64,000 nucleotides of DNA from Petrolisthes cinctipes (taxonomy: Eukaryota > Arthropoda > Malacostraca > Decapoda > Porcellanidae): contig JAWQEG010000286.1 of NCBI GenBank assembly GCA_033782935.1, positions 5,283,501-5,347,500 of the forward strand. The letters are read 5' to 3'. Below are positions 50,320 through 61,797 of the stretch, piece by piece; positions within the stretch are counted from its first letter, which is position 1, and every line of letters starts with the position of its first letter. The position numbers and the translations under genes are program-made. The notes below the pieces were generated by a model that did no database searches, was not told where the DNA came from, and was given only the letters and a program-made list of their open reading frames with translations.

Positions 50320-50628
50320 GATTCTTCTTCACCTCCTTCTAACTTTTTCACTTTTCTTATCCTGTTCTTTCTTCACCTTTCCCTCATCTCCACCTCTTCT
50401 CCCTTTCTCCTTTAGACCCCGTAGGGGGTTATTGCCGGTAGTGATAGAGGGCAATACTTTAAGGGTTTTGGCGCCCCTTCGGCCCCAGCCAATCTCTTTC
50501 AGTTATTCAACTGTCTCTTTTCTTTCTATTTCCTTCCTGCTTGCTGTCCCACCTCTTCTATCACCTTCTTCTGGCGCTATATGATCTCGATGTTGCAGCG
50601 CCAAAAATCAATCAATCAATCAATCAAT
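50320..50628 (+). mobile_element. SINE-like or 5'-truncated LINE insert with (CAAT)n tail
   Basis: A 309-bp insert flanked by a 12-bp target duplication, TTGCCAATGATA (50308-50319) and TTGCCTATGATA (50629-50640). The opposite arm of the host foldback element lacks it, which gives its exact borders. It is pyrimidine-rich, contains ACCCCGTAGGGGGTT (a small hairpin) and GGCGCTATATGATCTCGATG, and ends in an AATC repeat tail, as retroposed 3' ends do. No tRNA promoter boxes are convincing, so it may be the 3' UTR of a truncated LINE. Confidence 0.85.
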
Positions 50629-51846
50629 TTGCCTATGATAATCAACTGGCATTGATTGTTATATTAACTGGGTTATGTTTGTTTAGAAGCCACACCTGAA
50701 TGGGGAAGAGGGATCACTCCTAGCGACCAAACGTGTGTTTAACCTCCTAATAGATTACCCCGATTTTTGCTAATTAACCTTTTGTAGTGAAAAATAGTGT
50801 GTGCATAACAGTAGGTGTTTTACTAAATTTGCACATCGTTCACATAATGATTGATTTATTCCAGAGATAACGGTGTGTGGCTGTGGAGAAGAGAAGGGTG
50901 AAGTTTCGGAAAGTAGGTGGGCAAGGTGAAGTTCACTGGAAGGCACCGGTTGAGCAGACGGATACGTAGGGTCATTACTTTAGCTAGGAATGTAGTTTGC
51001 CAGTCAGTATTTGATGAGCGTTTCAGAGTAACGACTCCTTATAATGATAAAATCCTAAAGATTTTTATTACTTTGTTTATTGTATCACCCGTTACCATAA
51101 ATCCTACGAATTATGAAATTACTCCGAAACTATCCCTCTCGCATATTCTGTGTATCTTTTTCTCGAGTCATCAAGTAATGAATGGATAACGTTAGCTACA
51201 CAAATTAAAGAAGAATGTGTCTAAATTGACATTACCGATATCATGCTGTATGTGTAATAATCCTAAAGAAAATTAGCACCTAGTAAAAGTCAGACAGAAC
51301 ACGTGATTAAACCAAGATTTACTTGCATTATAAAGAAATATGAAATATTCGCGTCCGTGCCCGAGATCACATCTTAAAACACGCTGCACACTCAGAGGGT
51401 CCCCTATTTGGAGGCATATTTTTCAATTCTGACCTGGTCAATGCAATCCGTTCAGTTAGGTTAGATTAAGTATGGTTGGGTTGAAATGCAGTCAAGTAGG
51501 TAAAATGAGCTGGGAAAGACAATGAGACTATTTAAAAAATTTCCTATGGTTACTTTTATTCCTATATGTTAGGAGCAATTTTCCTTAATTTTGTCCCAGC
51601 ACTTCTTGCTCTCCAGCCAAATTCGAGAAATATGCTAACCAGTTGTAAAATCGGCGGTTGAACCCTCGTTGGCCGGGGGAAAGATAAAACTCTGGTTATT
51701 CTCTACTTTCGTCATCTTTACAGGTTCATAATTTCAATAGACAGGAACACTCTATAAATGTAAATAGCCAAAGTAGGAGTTATACAATCCTTGACAACCC
51801 AACAACATTTATTTAAACAAAATAATTTTTTATTTACATTGACAAT

Positions 51847-52174
51847 TAATATCCAGTCCAGCCACCTTCCTTCTCTATGACGGCACGCAGTCTATCGGGC
51901 ACAGAGGCCACAATGCGTCGAATTTGTTAGGTTTGTTGCGGAACATCTCCCACTGAGCCTGGGTATGAGCCATTAGTGCCTCTGGTCTCCGCTCCACCAT
52001 CTCTGGCTCCCAGCAGTTGACCATATTAGCCCACATGTTCTCTATGGGGTTCCAACGAAGTTCACCTTGCCCACCTAGGCTACTTTCTGAGACTTCGCCC
52101 TTCTCTTCTCCACATAAATCCATCATTATGTGAACGGTGTGCAAATTTGGTAGATCACCTACTACTATGCACAC
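51847..52174 (-). pseudogene. Tc1/mariner transposase C-terminal relic
   Basis: Minus-strand frames contain WNPIENMWANMVNCWEP, the segment around the third catalytic acidic residue of Tc1/mariner DDE transposases, followed by MERRPEAL-like and WEMFRNKPN-like helices. After a frame change near 51930 come VASVPDRLRAVIEKEGG and a stop at ~51847, the usual C-terminus of such enzymes. A possible second catalytic Asp lies in GDLPNLHT, 37 residues before the Glu of NPIEN, but the region is degenerate and the spacing should be treated cautiously. The N-terminal DNA-binding region is not recognisable. Non-functional. Confidence 0.8.
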
Positions 52175-52684
52175 ATTAATGTATCTATTAGCAAAACTTG
52201 GGGTAATCTATTAGTAGGTTAAACACACGTTTGGTCGTTAGGAGTGATGCCTCTTCCCCGTTCACCTGTGAGTTCAAAACAAACATAACCCAGTTAACAA
52301 TCAATGCGAGTTGATTATCACTGGCAAAACGATCGCTTATTTCGACACTACTAATTTGTTTATTAACGTAGAATGTCAGGGAGCCAGGACTGATTCCACA
52401 GTCATTTTGTCAGAGTCCTCCCCAAACACACTTGTAAGGCTTCGTTATTTCCCAAAAGCTGATTATTCCTATTCACCAAAACTATTAATTGAGCATTTGT
52501 ATTATTACAATAGCTGCATACTTCACTCATCAGATGCTTCCAATAAATCAGACACAAGTCATTTACACAGTTTAGTTTCTTTCGTTTGGGTGCTAACAAA
52601 TCACAACGAACAACTGTGGAATTGGTCCTCACTCTCTGTCCGATTTCATTAGTATAGAGATAGGATAAGATAGATGGTGTTTAT

Positions 52685-52688
<4 letters not shown>

Positions 52689-52719
<31 letters not shown>
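52689..52719. repeat. (GA)n microsatellite in the right arm
   Basis: About 15 GA units, the inverted counterpart of the longer CT tracts in the left arm. Confidence 0.9.
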
Positions 52720-52721
<2 letters not shown>

Positions 52722-53336
52722 ACAGTTGACTTTAACATTTTTATTACGAGAGAAAAAGTATTTAGCAATGAAGGAATTTTACTATGCATGTAATACCTGA
52801 CTTACAAATAAAATACGAAATCAAAGGTGATCTCAAATTATGCTTACCAAAATATGATGGACAAAGAAAACAACCTATCTGCCCGATCCTAGTTGGTAGA
52901 AAAACAAGATAACAATCGTGGCAACGAGACGTGAGCTCTGTCAGAACGGCTGAGCAATGTTGCATGTCAAACATGATAACCATTAAGAAAAAATATTCAC
53001 TGTTCAGGCTACGAACAACTTTACCTTAGCTTCACCTGATCATTATGTAATATAGTTGTTAAATTTCCATAATAGCATTCCTCAACCACTCTGCCTGAGA
53101 GCTCATGACTCATTGGCACGAGCATAGATGTTTCCCGAAACTTCAACCCTGCAGTCCACATTCCTTCCACAACTACACAGCGCCATCTATGAAATGAACT
53201 TTGAGGCAGGGTCATGTTCACTACAGAGGGAGAGTGTTGACGATCCGTATAATTTTCGAGCACACACACACACACACTGCTGCCACATCTGCGATCTCTC
53301 GATACTGGGTGGCCCAGTCGGAACTGTAACAGACTG

Positions 53337-54172
53337 TACATTAAGAGGTTCTTTTTGACTAACCTTTGCTGCATATTTGACCAATCTGTCACTTGGTTTA
53401 TATTCTATTTTAGCAGCTTCAAGCCTGGACTCCTCTGTTAAAAGCAACACATACTGTATGTACTCAATGATCTGGTATACATTATCCGCTTTCATGTTAC
53501 CTTGTGTGTTCAACCACTCTGACCCTTTTAAGAGTTGTTTAGCATCGCTAATGGTCGAACCTGCTAACGCTAGAGCCGTACTTGAATTAGCTGTTCCACA
53601 ATTACTCACTGTCCTTTTACCATTCTGTGTACCCATGCTAGTGGACCGCCAAACTGCCCCCCACCGAAAACATCTATGAGGTATTCACAAAGCTGTTTAA
53701 AATTATTTAAGTTATCTGGATCCGTGAAAGCAGTTGCAGTCAGTAATGTGCTAGCATTTGAGTCTGGTTTAATATGACCACGTACGAACCTTATTTTCCC
53801 TTTGTCATCTGTAATTCCTGTAGGAAGCATATTATCTTCACAAACCCTTAGAAATGTATGGATATTATAGTTAACATCGTCTCCAGTGAATTCTTTCACT
53901 GTATGAGCTTGGGGAAGAACATTAATAGTAGCAGAAGTGTTAGTTGCCATTGTGTGTGATGATGTGTTAGTATGTAAAGCCGTAGAGTAAGTACGTCCTG
54001 ACCTGGTTTTACTAGGTGAAATGTTAGAGGTAAAACTAGTAAACAAATCAGTTAATGAGGTAGATCTAGTAAGAGGAGGACTATTAGTTGTCACTCTATC
54101 TTCTTTTATGTCTAAATCTAGGACAAGAATATTTTTACTTACGGGAGAACTTACACTTTCTATTGTACTCAC
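53337..54172 (-). pseudogene. Gypsy gag N-terminal part, frameshifted
   Basis: Two overlapping minus-strand frames (54172-53606, 188 codons; 53636 to the transposon junction) read through a retrotransposon gag matrix/capsid-like region. Readable segments include FTGDDVNYNIHTFLRVCED, FVRGHIKPDS, and LNNFKQLCEYLIDVFGG, then after the shift near 53630 DAKQLLKGSEWLN and KIEYKPSDRLVKYA. The pattern fits a capsid-like core of arthropod Gypsy elements, but gag is weakly conserved and the call depends on the zinc-knuckle remainder at 48912-49262. The ORF runs into the Tc1/mariner terminus at 53336. One frameshift plus the insertion make it non-functional. Confidence 0.75.
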
Positions 54173-55553
54173 ACTTAAATTAGTGATTTCTGTTGAATCA
54201 ACTAAGCTTTCATTACTTTCAAATATTGTTTAACTATGTTTAAGCTTACGAAGCGAAAACAATGAGGTACCGGATTTTTCTTCCATTCATTACCTGTCAC
54301 TCTGCGTGAAGATTCACAAAGAACATTCCTTCTGGTATATATACGTGAAGATATACGCATATAGTACTCTAAATTATGAATACATAGAATTTGTAATGAG
54401 GTGATATTTGGTAATACGTTTATATATTTATATATCCTAATGTGATGATGTTAGGATGTGTATGTATTTGTAAATATATGTACCTAAGCTACTGACCACG
54501 AATAGTTGAGTAGGCTTTGATAATTAGTTGGATAGTATTCCAGTAGTCGTGTGACGTCGTACTAATTACCAAGCCAACGTCCTTTCCTGGATGTTAGCAC
54601 TGTCAACTGAAGAATGTTGATATGTTGATTGAAGTACTGTGTAGCTGCGAAGCACTGTTTAGCTGCACTGTAGTAGTGAAGTTATTTGAGCTGCTAATAT
54701 AGTCTCTCACTGTAGTTGAAGTATTCACCTCACTAGGCCATACTGTAGTGTCAGTATAGTAGTAGTGGTAGAGTAGTAGTATGGTGCTGGTAGTGTGGTA
54801 GTGATGAAGCAACCAGTGTGTGGTAGGATGACGCAACCAGTGTGTGGTAGCGCGGGACGATTAGCGAGGCTAGCTTTCTGTGCTGACTCGACTCGACTGT
54901 CTGTCCTTCACTTAATTAACCCCTTGCTTCTCCTTCACTTCACTTCTCCTATCTTCTCTTTTTACTTTTGTGTCTTTTCTTAGGTTATCACTTGCTATTA
55001 ATTGTTTTGTTTCTCTCCTTTTTCCACCATATATGTTCGTATCACCACCGTTGTTCACCAAATATGTGCTAGTGGAGCGGTCGGTCACTTACACAAATCG
55101 GTTGTTGATGTCGTTGTTGTTGTTCTTGTAGGGTGGTAGGCTTTTGTCTTTTCGGAGTATATTTTTAGAATAGGTTAGGTATTATTATGGTATGGAGAGT
55201 TAGCACACCTTGTCTTAGTTTAACAAGATTTTATTAATAACCCAAGTGGTAGTACAGTTTCACAAAAGGGTTAAGTTAGGCTTAGGAGCTAACTTTAAAG
55301 AGAGAGATGGCTATGGGACCCCTTGTGTAGCGATTGGTTGTCTCTAGCATACTACTCTATAGGAGGGCACAAGAAGAGCTCTCTGTGTTGTCCCCCGTGA
55401 CTTGTGACGTCACTTATTGTTGAGGAAGCTTGGTTCCCATGGACCCGTTTATGTCAGGTCAGCTAGTTTGAGCGATCATGTGAGGGTACATGGTATGACT
55501 CCCTAGGTATATGTAGATATATTATATGTAGATATATGTAGTTATAACCGGTA
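54173..55553 (-). other. Candidate Gypsy 5' LTR and leader
   Basis: A 1.4-kb non-coding stretch upstream of gag. On the minus strand it could start with TGTACCGGTTATAAC at 55553, exactly where the 15-bp minisatellite begins, and it contains an AATAAA signal near 55233-55242. A 24-bp direct repeat (CAACCAGTGTGTGGTA core) occurs at about 54810-54860. The 3' LTR is missing, so the LTR cannot be confirmed by comparison, and no tRNA primer-binding site is recognised. Confidence 0.4.
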
Positions 55554-57595
55554 CAATGAAAAATTTAATAATGACAAGCATAAAATATACAAATTTAATA
55601 ATGACAAATTTAATAATAATTTAAAAATGATTTAATAATGACAAACTTAATAATGACAAACTTAATAATAACAGATTTAGTAATGACAAATTTAATAATG
55701 ACAGATTTAATAATGACAGATTTAATAATGACAAACTTAATATCACAAATTTATAATGACAAATTTAATAATGACAGATTTAATGTATTGACAATTCATA
55801 ATGACAAATTTAAGAATGATAAATTTAATAATGATAGATTTAATAATGACAAATTTAATAATGACAAATTTAATAATGACAAATTTAATTATGACAAATT
55901 TAATTATAACAGATTTAATAATGACAGATTTAATAATGATAAATTTAATAATGACAAATATATTAATGACAAATTTCATAATGACAATTTTTTTATAATG
56001 ACAAATTTAATGTATTGAAAATTAATAATGACAAATATATTAATAAAATATTTATAATGACAAATTTAATAATGACAAATTTAATAATGACAATTTTTTT
56101 ATAATGACAAATTTAATATATTGACAATTAATAATGACAAATTTAGTAATGACAAAATTAATAATAACAAATTTGATAATGACAAATTGAATAATGAAAG
56201 ATTTTATAATGACAGATTTAATAATAACATATTTAATAATGACAAATTTAATAATGACAAATTTAATAATGGCAGATTTAATAATGACAAATTTAATAAT
56301 GACAAATTTAATGACAAATTTAATAATGACAAATTTATCAATGACATTTAATAATGACAGATTTATTAATGAATGATTTAATTATGACAGATTTATTAAT
56401 GACAAATTTAATAATTAAAAATAATTTAATAATACCAAACTTAATAATGACAAATTTAGTAGTGACAAATTTAATAATGATAGATTTAATAATGACAAAT
56501 TTAATAATGACAAATTTAATAATGACAAATTTAATAATGACAATTTTTTTATAATGACAAATTTAATATATTGACAATTAATAATGACAAATTGAATAAT
56601 GACAGATTTTATAATGACAGATTTAATAATAACATATTTAATAATGACAAATTTAATAATGACAATTTTAATAATTGCGGATTTAATAATGACAAATTTA
56701 ATAATGACAAATTTAATAATGACAAATTTAATAATGACAATTTAATAATGACAAATTTAATAATGACAATTTAATAATGACAAATTTAATAATGACAAAT
56801 TTAATAATGACAATTTTAATAATGACAAATTTATTAATGATAAATTTAATGACAAATTAAATAATGACTAATTCAATAATGACAATTTTAATGACAAATT
56901 TAATAATGACAAATTTATTAATGACATTTAATAATGACAGATTTATTAATGAATGATTTAATTATGACAGATTTATTAATGACAAATTTAATAATTAAAA
57001 ATAATTTAATAATAACAAACTTAATATTGACAAATTGAATAATGACAAATTTAATTATGAAAATTAAATAATGACAAATTGAATAATGACAGATTTTATA
57101 ATGACAGATTTAATAATAACATATTTAATAATGACAAATTTAATAATGACAATTTTAATAATTGCGGATTTAATAATGACAAATTTAATAATGACAAATT
57201 TCATAATGACAATTTAATAATGACAAATTTAATAATGACAATTTTAATAATGACAAATTTATTAATGATAAATTTAATGACAAATTAAATAATGACAAAT
57301 TTAATAATGACAATTTTAATGACAAATTTAATAATGACAAATTTATTAATGACATTTAATAATGACAGATTTATTAATGAATGATTTAATTATGACAGAT
57401 TTATTAATGACAAATTTAATAATTAAAAATAATTTAATAATAACAAACTTAATAATGACAAATTTAATAATGACAAATTTAATTATGAAAATTAAACAAT
57501 GACTGATTTAATAATGACAAATTTAATAATGACAAATTTAATAATGACAGATTTAATAATGGCAGATATAATAATGACAATTTTTTTTATAATTA
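55554..57595 (+). repeat. 15-bp minisatellite, plus orientation (TTAATAATGACAAAT)n
   Basis: About 2 kb of a 15-bp unit, TTAATAATGACAAAT, with variants AGATTTAATAATGAC and ATTTTTTTATAATGAC. Higher-order structure is present: a run containing GATTTTATAATGACAGATTT and AATAATTGCGGATTT near 56586 recurs near 57074 (offset ~488 bp), and a related piece lies near 56190. Because 15 is divisible by three, long open frames encode MTNLI/NDKFN repeats; these are artefacts of the unit. Confidence 0.92.
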
Positions 57596-60405
57596 GCACC
57601 AAGGGTATGGAAGAGAGTAGATGGACATGGATGGTGTGGGACGAGAGTGGCATGGATGACAGGAAAGATTGGTTTGGTTAAGTATGCATGGGTGTGTGCG
57701 TATGCACCTGTGAATGAGAGGAATAAGGCGGGGAGAGAGAAAATGAGAGATTTCTGGAAGTTGAATGGGTGTTTGAGGAAGTTTGAGAGTGGGAGGAAAA
57801 TTGTAATGATGGGTGATATGAATGGGAAAGTAGGAAATGAGAGAGTAGGAAGTATTGTTGGTAAATGGGGTGTGGAATGAGTGAATGAGAATGGTGAATA
57901 TCTGGTGGACGTCTGTGCTGAGAGGGGGTTGTTCTTGGCTAACACCTTCTTTGAGCACAAGATGATCCACCGGTATACATGGAGGAGAAGGGATGATAGA
58001 GGAGAACAAAAGAGTTTAATTGATTATATAGCAGTGGATGAAAGACTACGGAAAGATGTGATGGATGCGAAAGTAGAGAGAGGAATGGTTCAGTGCTCTG
58101 ACCATTTTGCTGTCCTAGTAAGGATGAAGGTCAGGGTTAAGTGGGAGTACTGTAGGAGGGATGAAGGGGAGAGCAAGAGGCAGGTGGCAAGTGGAAGATT
58201 AAATGACACTGAGTACAGAGAGGTATATAAGAGGAGGGTGGGTGAGATGTTGGAGGATGCAAGGCTGAGTATGGGGGAGGGAGTGGGAGTGAATGATATG
58301 TATAAAATGTTTAAGACAATAGTATTGAAGACAGCAGCAGAGGTAGTGGGATATAAGTCACAGAAGAGGGGCAAGAAAGGGAGTGTTTGGTGGTCAGAAG
58401 AAGTGAAAGATGCCGTAAAGGAGAAAAGGAAGGCATATAGGAGAACATTACAGAGGAATGTGTCAGAAGAAGTGAAAGAGAGGTGGAAGAGAGAATATAA
58501 TGTATGTAAGAGACAAGTGAAGAGGATGGTGAGTGAGAGTAAAAGGAGAGTGGATGAGGAGTTTGGCAGGAAACTGAGTGAACAGTTTAAAGAGAACAAG
58601 AAATTATTCTGGAAGGAGGTTAAAAGAGAAACAGGAGAAGAAAAGTCTGGCAGTGTGAGAATGAAAAGATAGGATGGAGTTACTGTGAGTAGAAGTGAGG
58701 AAGTGAAAGATGTGTGGAAGAGACATTTTGATGGTCTGATGAATGGGGGGACGGGAGGGAAGGCGGTGGTGACATGCATGGGGATGGAGGCAGGTGGTAG
58801 ACAACAGGATGTACAGGGAGAATTAGAAAGGGAAGTGGTTAGGAAAGCAATAGGGAAGTTGAAGATGGGGAAGGCACCGGGGGTGTATGGGATATCTGCT
58901 GAAATGTTAAAGTGTGGGGAGGAGGTAGTGGTGGAGTGGATGTTGCTTATATGCACATTGGTTTGGAGGCAGGGAGAGGTGCCAGAGGATTGGAGGAGAG
59001 CCATAATTGTACCTTTCTATAAGGGGAAGGGGAATAAGGAGGAGTGTGGTAGTTATAGGGGAATAAGCCTTCTTAGTGTACCGGGGAAGGTATATGGGAA
59101 GGTTCTTACTGGAAGACTGATTGAAGTAACAGGGAATAGAGTTAGTGAGGAGCAGGGAGGGTTCAGAAAGGGTAGAGGATGTGTGGACCAAATATATGCA
59201 TTAAAATCAATAGTGGAGAAATATATTGGGAAGGGTAGAAAGTTGTATGTTGCCTTCATGGACTTGGAGAAGGCATACGATAGGGTTGATAGGAAAGCTA
59301 TGTCAGAGGTGTTGTGAATTTATGGTGTTGGGGTTTTTTTGCTGAAAGGCATTGAGGCCTTCTATGCAGGTGCAAAAGCATGTGTACGGGAAGAGGGTGA
59401 TCTAAGTGAGAGTTTTAATATTAGTGTAGGGCTGAGACAGGGATGTGTTATGTCACCATGGTTGTTCAATATATATATGGATGGTTGTATGAGAGAGATG
59501 AAAGCCAAAGTGAATGGTCTGGAGGTGAAGTTGAGGCTAAATGAAGCAAATTGGTCCTTGAAGTTTATTTGCGGATGACACTGTGTTGATGGCTGAGAGT
59601 GAAAGGGAGTTACAGAGAGTGGTAGACGAATTTCAGTCTGTGTGTAAACGAAGGAAACTGAAGGTGAATGTTGGCAAAAAAAAAGCGATGGTGTATGAGA
59701 GAGCAGAAACTGAAGTGATTGACTTTGCTACACCTACAGAGTGGGAGTACCAACTGGGACTAAAGGTGAGATAACTCTGAGGGGTGAGAGGATGGAGGAA
59801 GTGAAGGAATTTAAGTACCTGGGTACAGTTCTGTGTAAACATGGAAGTATGGAAGGAGAAATTAGGGAGAGAGCAGTGAAAGGTAGACAGGTCATAGGAT
59901 CATTGGGAAGGATTATGAAGGGTAGAAGTGTGAGTATGGAGGTGAAAAGGGGTCTGAAAAACTAGTATAATCCTGCCGACACTGACATATGCATCAGAGA
60001 CATGGACATGGAGTAGGGCGCATCAATCTAGAATAGGTGCTGTGGAAATGAGTTACTTGAGAGGAGCATGTGGGGTGTCTAGATGGGATGGAGAAAGAAA
60101 TGAAAGAGTATACGAGAGATGTGGTATGAGTGAGAAGGCAATTGGTATTGAGTGGGAAGTGGTTGAGAGAGTGAAACGTGATACACTGAGATGGTTTGGA
60201 CATGTGGAGAGAATGCAAGGCGAGGAATTTGTAAAGAAGGTGTATGGAAGTGAAGTTGTGTTACCTGGTGTGAGAGGCAGACCGCCGGTTAGATGGCAGA
60301 ACAGAGTGGAAGAGTATGTAAAGGAGAGAAACGTGAGGAGCAGAGGAGGTCTTGATCAAGTAAGGAGGGAGTGTTGAAACAGGGAGAACTGGAGACACTT
60401 CAATA
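57596..60405 (+). pseudogene. Degenerate RTE-like LINE: endonuclease and reverse transcriptase
   Basis: A 5'-truncated LINE coding region of ~2.8 kb. Endonuclease part: YAWVCAYAPV, IVMMGDMNGKVG, SLIDYIAVDE and QCSDHFAV (the terminal SDH). RT part: WRRAIIVPFYKGKG, YRGISLLSVPGK, EQGGFRKGRGCVDQI, MDLEKAYDRVDR, LRQGCVMSPWLFNIYMDG and FADDTVLMAES, followed by a C-terminal region with KYLGTVL, WFGHVERM and GRPPVRW. These resemble the RTE group. In-frame stops occur at 57878-57880, 58670-58672, 59315-59317 and ~59963-59965. Frame changes lie just before the FADD motif (~59565), at ~59750, and between 59966 and 60000. It is dead. GA-rich codon use contrasts sharply with the AT-rich flanks. Confidence 0.85.
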
Positions 60406-61679
60406 TATTAAATTTGTCAATATTAAATTTGTCATTATTAATTGTCAGTATATTAAATTTGTCATTATTATATTTGTCATTATTTAATTTGTCATTATTA
60501 AATTTGTAATTATTAAATCTGACATTGTTAAATCTGTCATTATTAAATTTGTTAATATATTAAATTTGTCATTATTAATTGTCCATATATTAATTTTGTC
60601 GTTATTAAATTTGTCATTAATAATTGTCAATATATTAAATTTGTCATTATTAAATTTGTCATTATTAAATTTGTCATTATAAAATTTGTCATTATTAAAT
60701 TTGTCATTATTAAATTTGTCGTTATTAAATTTGTCATTATCAAATTTGTCATTATTAAATCTCTCTTTATTAAATCTATCATTATTAAATCCATCATTGT
60801 TAAATCTGTCATTATTAAATTTGTTATTATTAATTGTCAATATAGTAAATTTGTCATTATGAAATTTGTCATTATTAATTGTCTATATATTAATTTGTCA
60901 TTATAAAATTTGTCATTAATAAATTTGTCATTTTTAAAATTTGCCATTATAATATATGTCATTAAATGTCATTATTAAATTTGTCATTAATAATTTTGTC
61001 GTCATTAAATTTGTCATTATTAAATTTGTCATTATTTAATTTGTCATTATTAAATTTATCATTAATAAATTTGTCATTATTAAATTTGTCATTATTAAAT
61101 TTGTCATTATTAAATTTGTCATTTTTAAATTTATCATTATTTAATTTGTCATTATTAAATTTATCATTATTAAATTTGTCATTATTAAATCTGTCATTAT
61201 TAAATCAGTCATTATTAAATTTGTCATTATGAAATTTGTTATTATGAAATTTGTCGTTATTAAATTTGTCATTATTAAATTTGCCGTTATTAAATTTGTC
61301 ATTATTAAATTTTTCATGATTAATTGTCAATATATTAAATTTGTCATTATTAAATTTGTCATTATTAACTTTGTCATTTTTAAATTTATCATTATTAAAT
61401 TTGTCATTATTAAATATGTCATTATTAAATCTGTCATTATTAAATCTGTCATTATTTAATTTGTCATTATTTAATTTGTCATTATTAAATTTGTCATTAT
61501 TAATTGTCGTCATTAAATTTGTCATTATTAAATTTGTCATTATTTAATTTGTCATTATTAATTTTGTCATTATTAAATCTGTCATTATTAAATTTGTCAT
61601 TAATAAATCTGTCATTAATAAATCTGTCATTATTAAATCTGTCATTATTAAATTTGTCATTATTAAATTTGTTATTATT
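60406..61679 (-). repeat. 15-bp minisatellite, opposite orientation (ATTTGTCATTATTAA)n
   Basis: About 1.3 kb of the reverse complement of the 55554-57595 repeat, on the far side of the RTE-like LINE. The same variant units occur in inverted form (TTAATTGTCAATATATTAAA, AAATCTGTCATTATTAAAT), so the two blocks could pair. Confidence 0.92.
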
Positions 61680-61782
61680 TAAGGAATGACATAGATAGTA
61701 CATAGGTATGAACTTATATACAGTTTGTGGAGGGGGTAGGGAAGGAGGTGTCAGTGGGATGGGGTAGAAGGAGGTGTCGGTG
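61680..61782 (-). repeat. Inverted repeat of the Penelope-like element, left arm
   Basis: 103 bp, nearly identical to the reverse complement of 62558-62660 (starts TAAGGAATGACATAGATAGT). The arms enclose 775 bp containing the endonuclease ORF. Confidence 0.92.
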
Positions 61783-61797
61783 AGGGCAGGTCACGTG

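Larger units (their letters stand above)
49265..53336. mobile_element. Tc1/mariner-derived foldback element with ~1.3-kb inverted arms
   Basis: The element begins CAGTCTGTTACAGTTCCGAC and ends with its reverse complement, each end flanked by TA (49263-49264, 53337-53338), the Tc1/mariner target. The inverted arms run inward imperfectly over the whole of 49265-50319 plus 50641-~50944, against ~52050-53336. The left arm is interrupted by a SINE-like insert. The right arm and the spacer carry a decayed Tc1/mariner transposase C-terminus on the minus strand, and the left arm carries an inverted remnant of part of the same coding sequence. TG/CA and CT/GA microsatellites occur at matching places in both arms, with the CT tract much longer on the left. 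It sits in Gypsy gag, so it is younger than that element. Classical Tc1 ends are much shorter, so this is a composite or foldback derivative. Confidence 0.85.
47331..55553 (-). mobile_element. Ty3/Gypsy LTR retrotransposon relic, split by a DNA transposon
   Basis: Minus-strand order from right to left: candidate 5' LTR and leader (~54240-55553), gag (53337-54172), interruption by the foldback element (49265-53336), rest of gag with zinc knuckles (48912-49262), protease with DTGA, and reverse transcriptase with YLDD. RNase H, integrase and the 3' LTR are absent because the element is truncated at ~47330. Frameshifts occur in gag, between protease and RT, and within RT, so it cannot encode a full polyprotein. 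Assignment to Ty3/Gypsy rests on the protease-to-RT order and the YLDDLIIVS motif; the integrase that would confirm it is missing. Confidence 0.85.

Noticed and set aside
50917..51189. 90-codon plus-strand ORF (MGKVKFTGRH...)
   Set aside because: It starts in the inverted transposase remnant of the left arm and runs into non-coding spacer. No domain recognised.
52311..52652. 113-codon plus-strand ORF, and the minus ORF at 52402-52632
   Set aside because: Both lie in the inverted arm of the foldback element, have no domain, and their inverted counterparts in the left arm do not keep the frame.
54240..55553. Firm LTR boundaries for the Gypsy element
   Set aside because: Only one end of the element survives, so LTR limits cannot be checked by comparison. 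Kept only as a low-confidence candidate.
55638..56774. ORFs encoding MTNLI or NDKFN repeats (also inverted at 60484-61703 and 62776-63121)
   Set aside because: A 15-bp unit keeps any frame open. The protein repeats simply mirror the minisatellite and switch between frames.
58090..59004. 304-codon minus-strand ORF
   Set aside because: Antisense to the RTE-like LINE, where conserved endonuclease and RT motifs lie on the plus strand. Its Ser/Pro/Leu-rich composition is the complement of GA-rich coding DNA.
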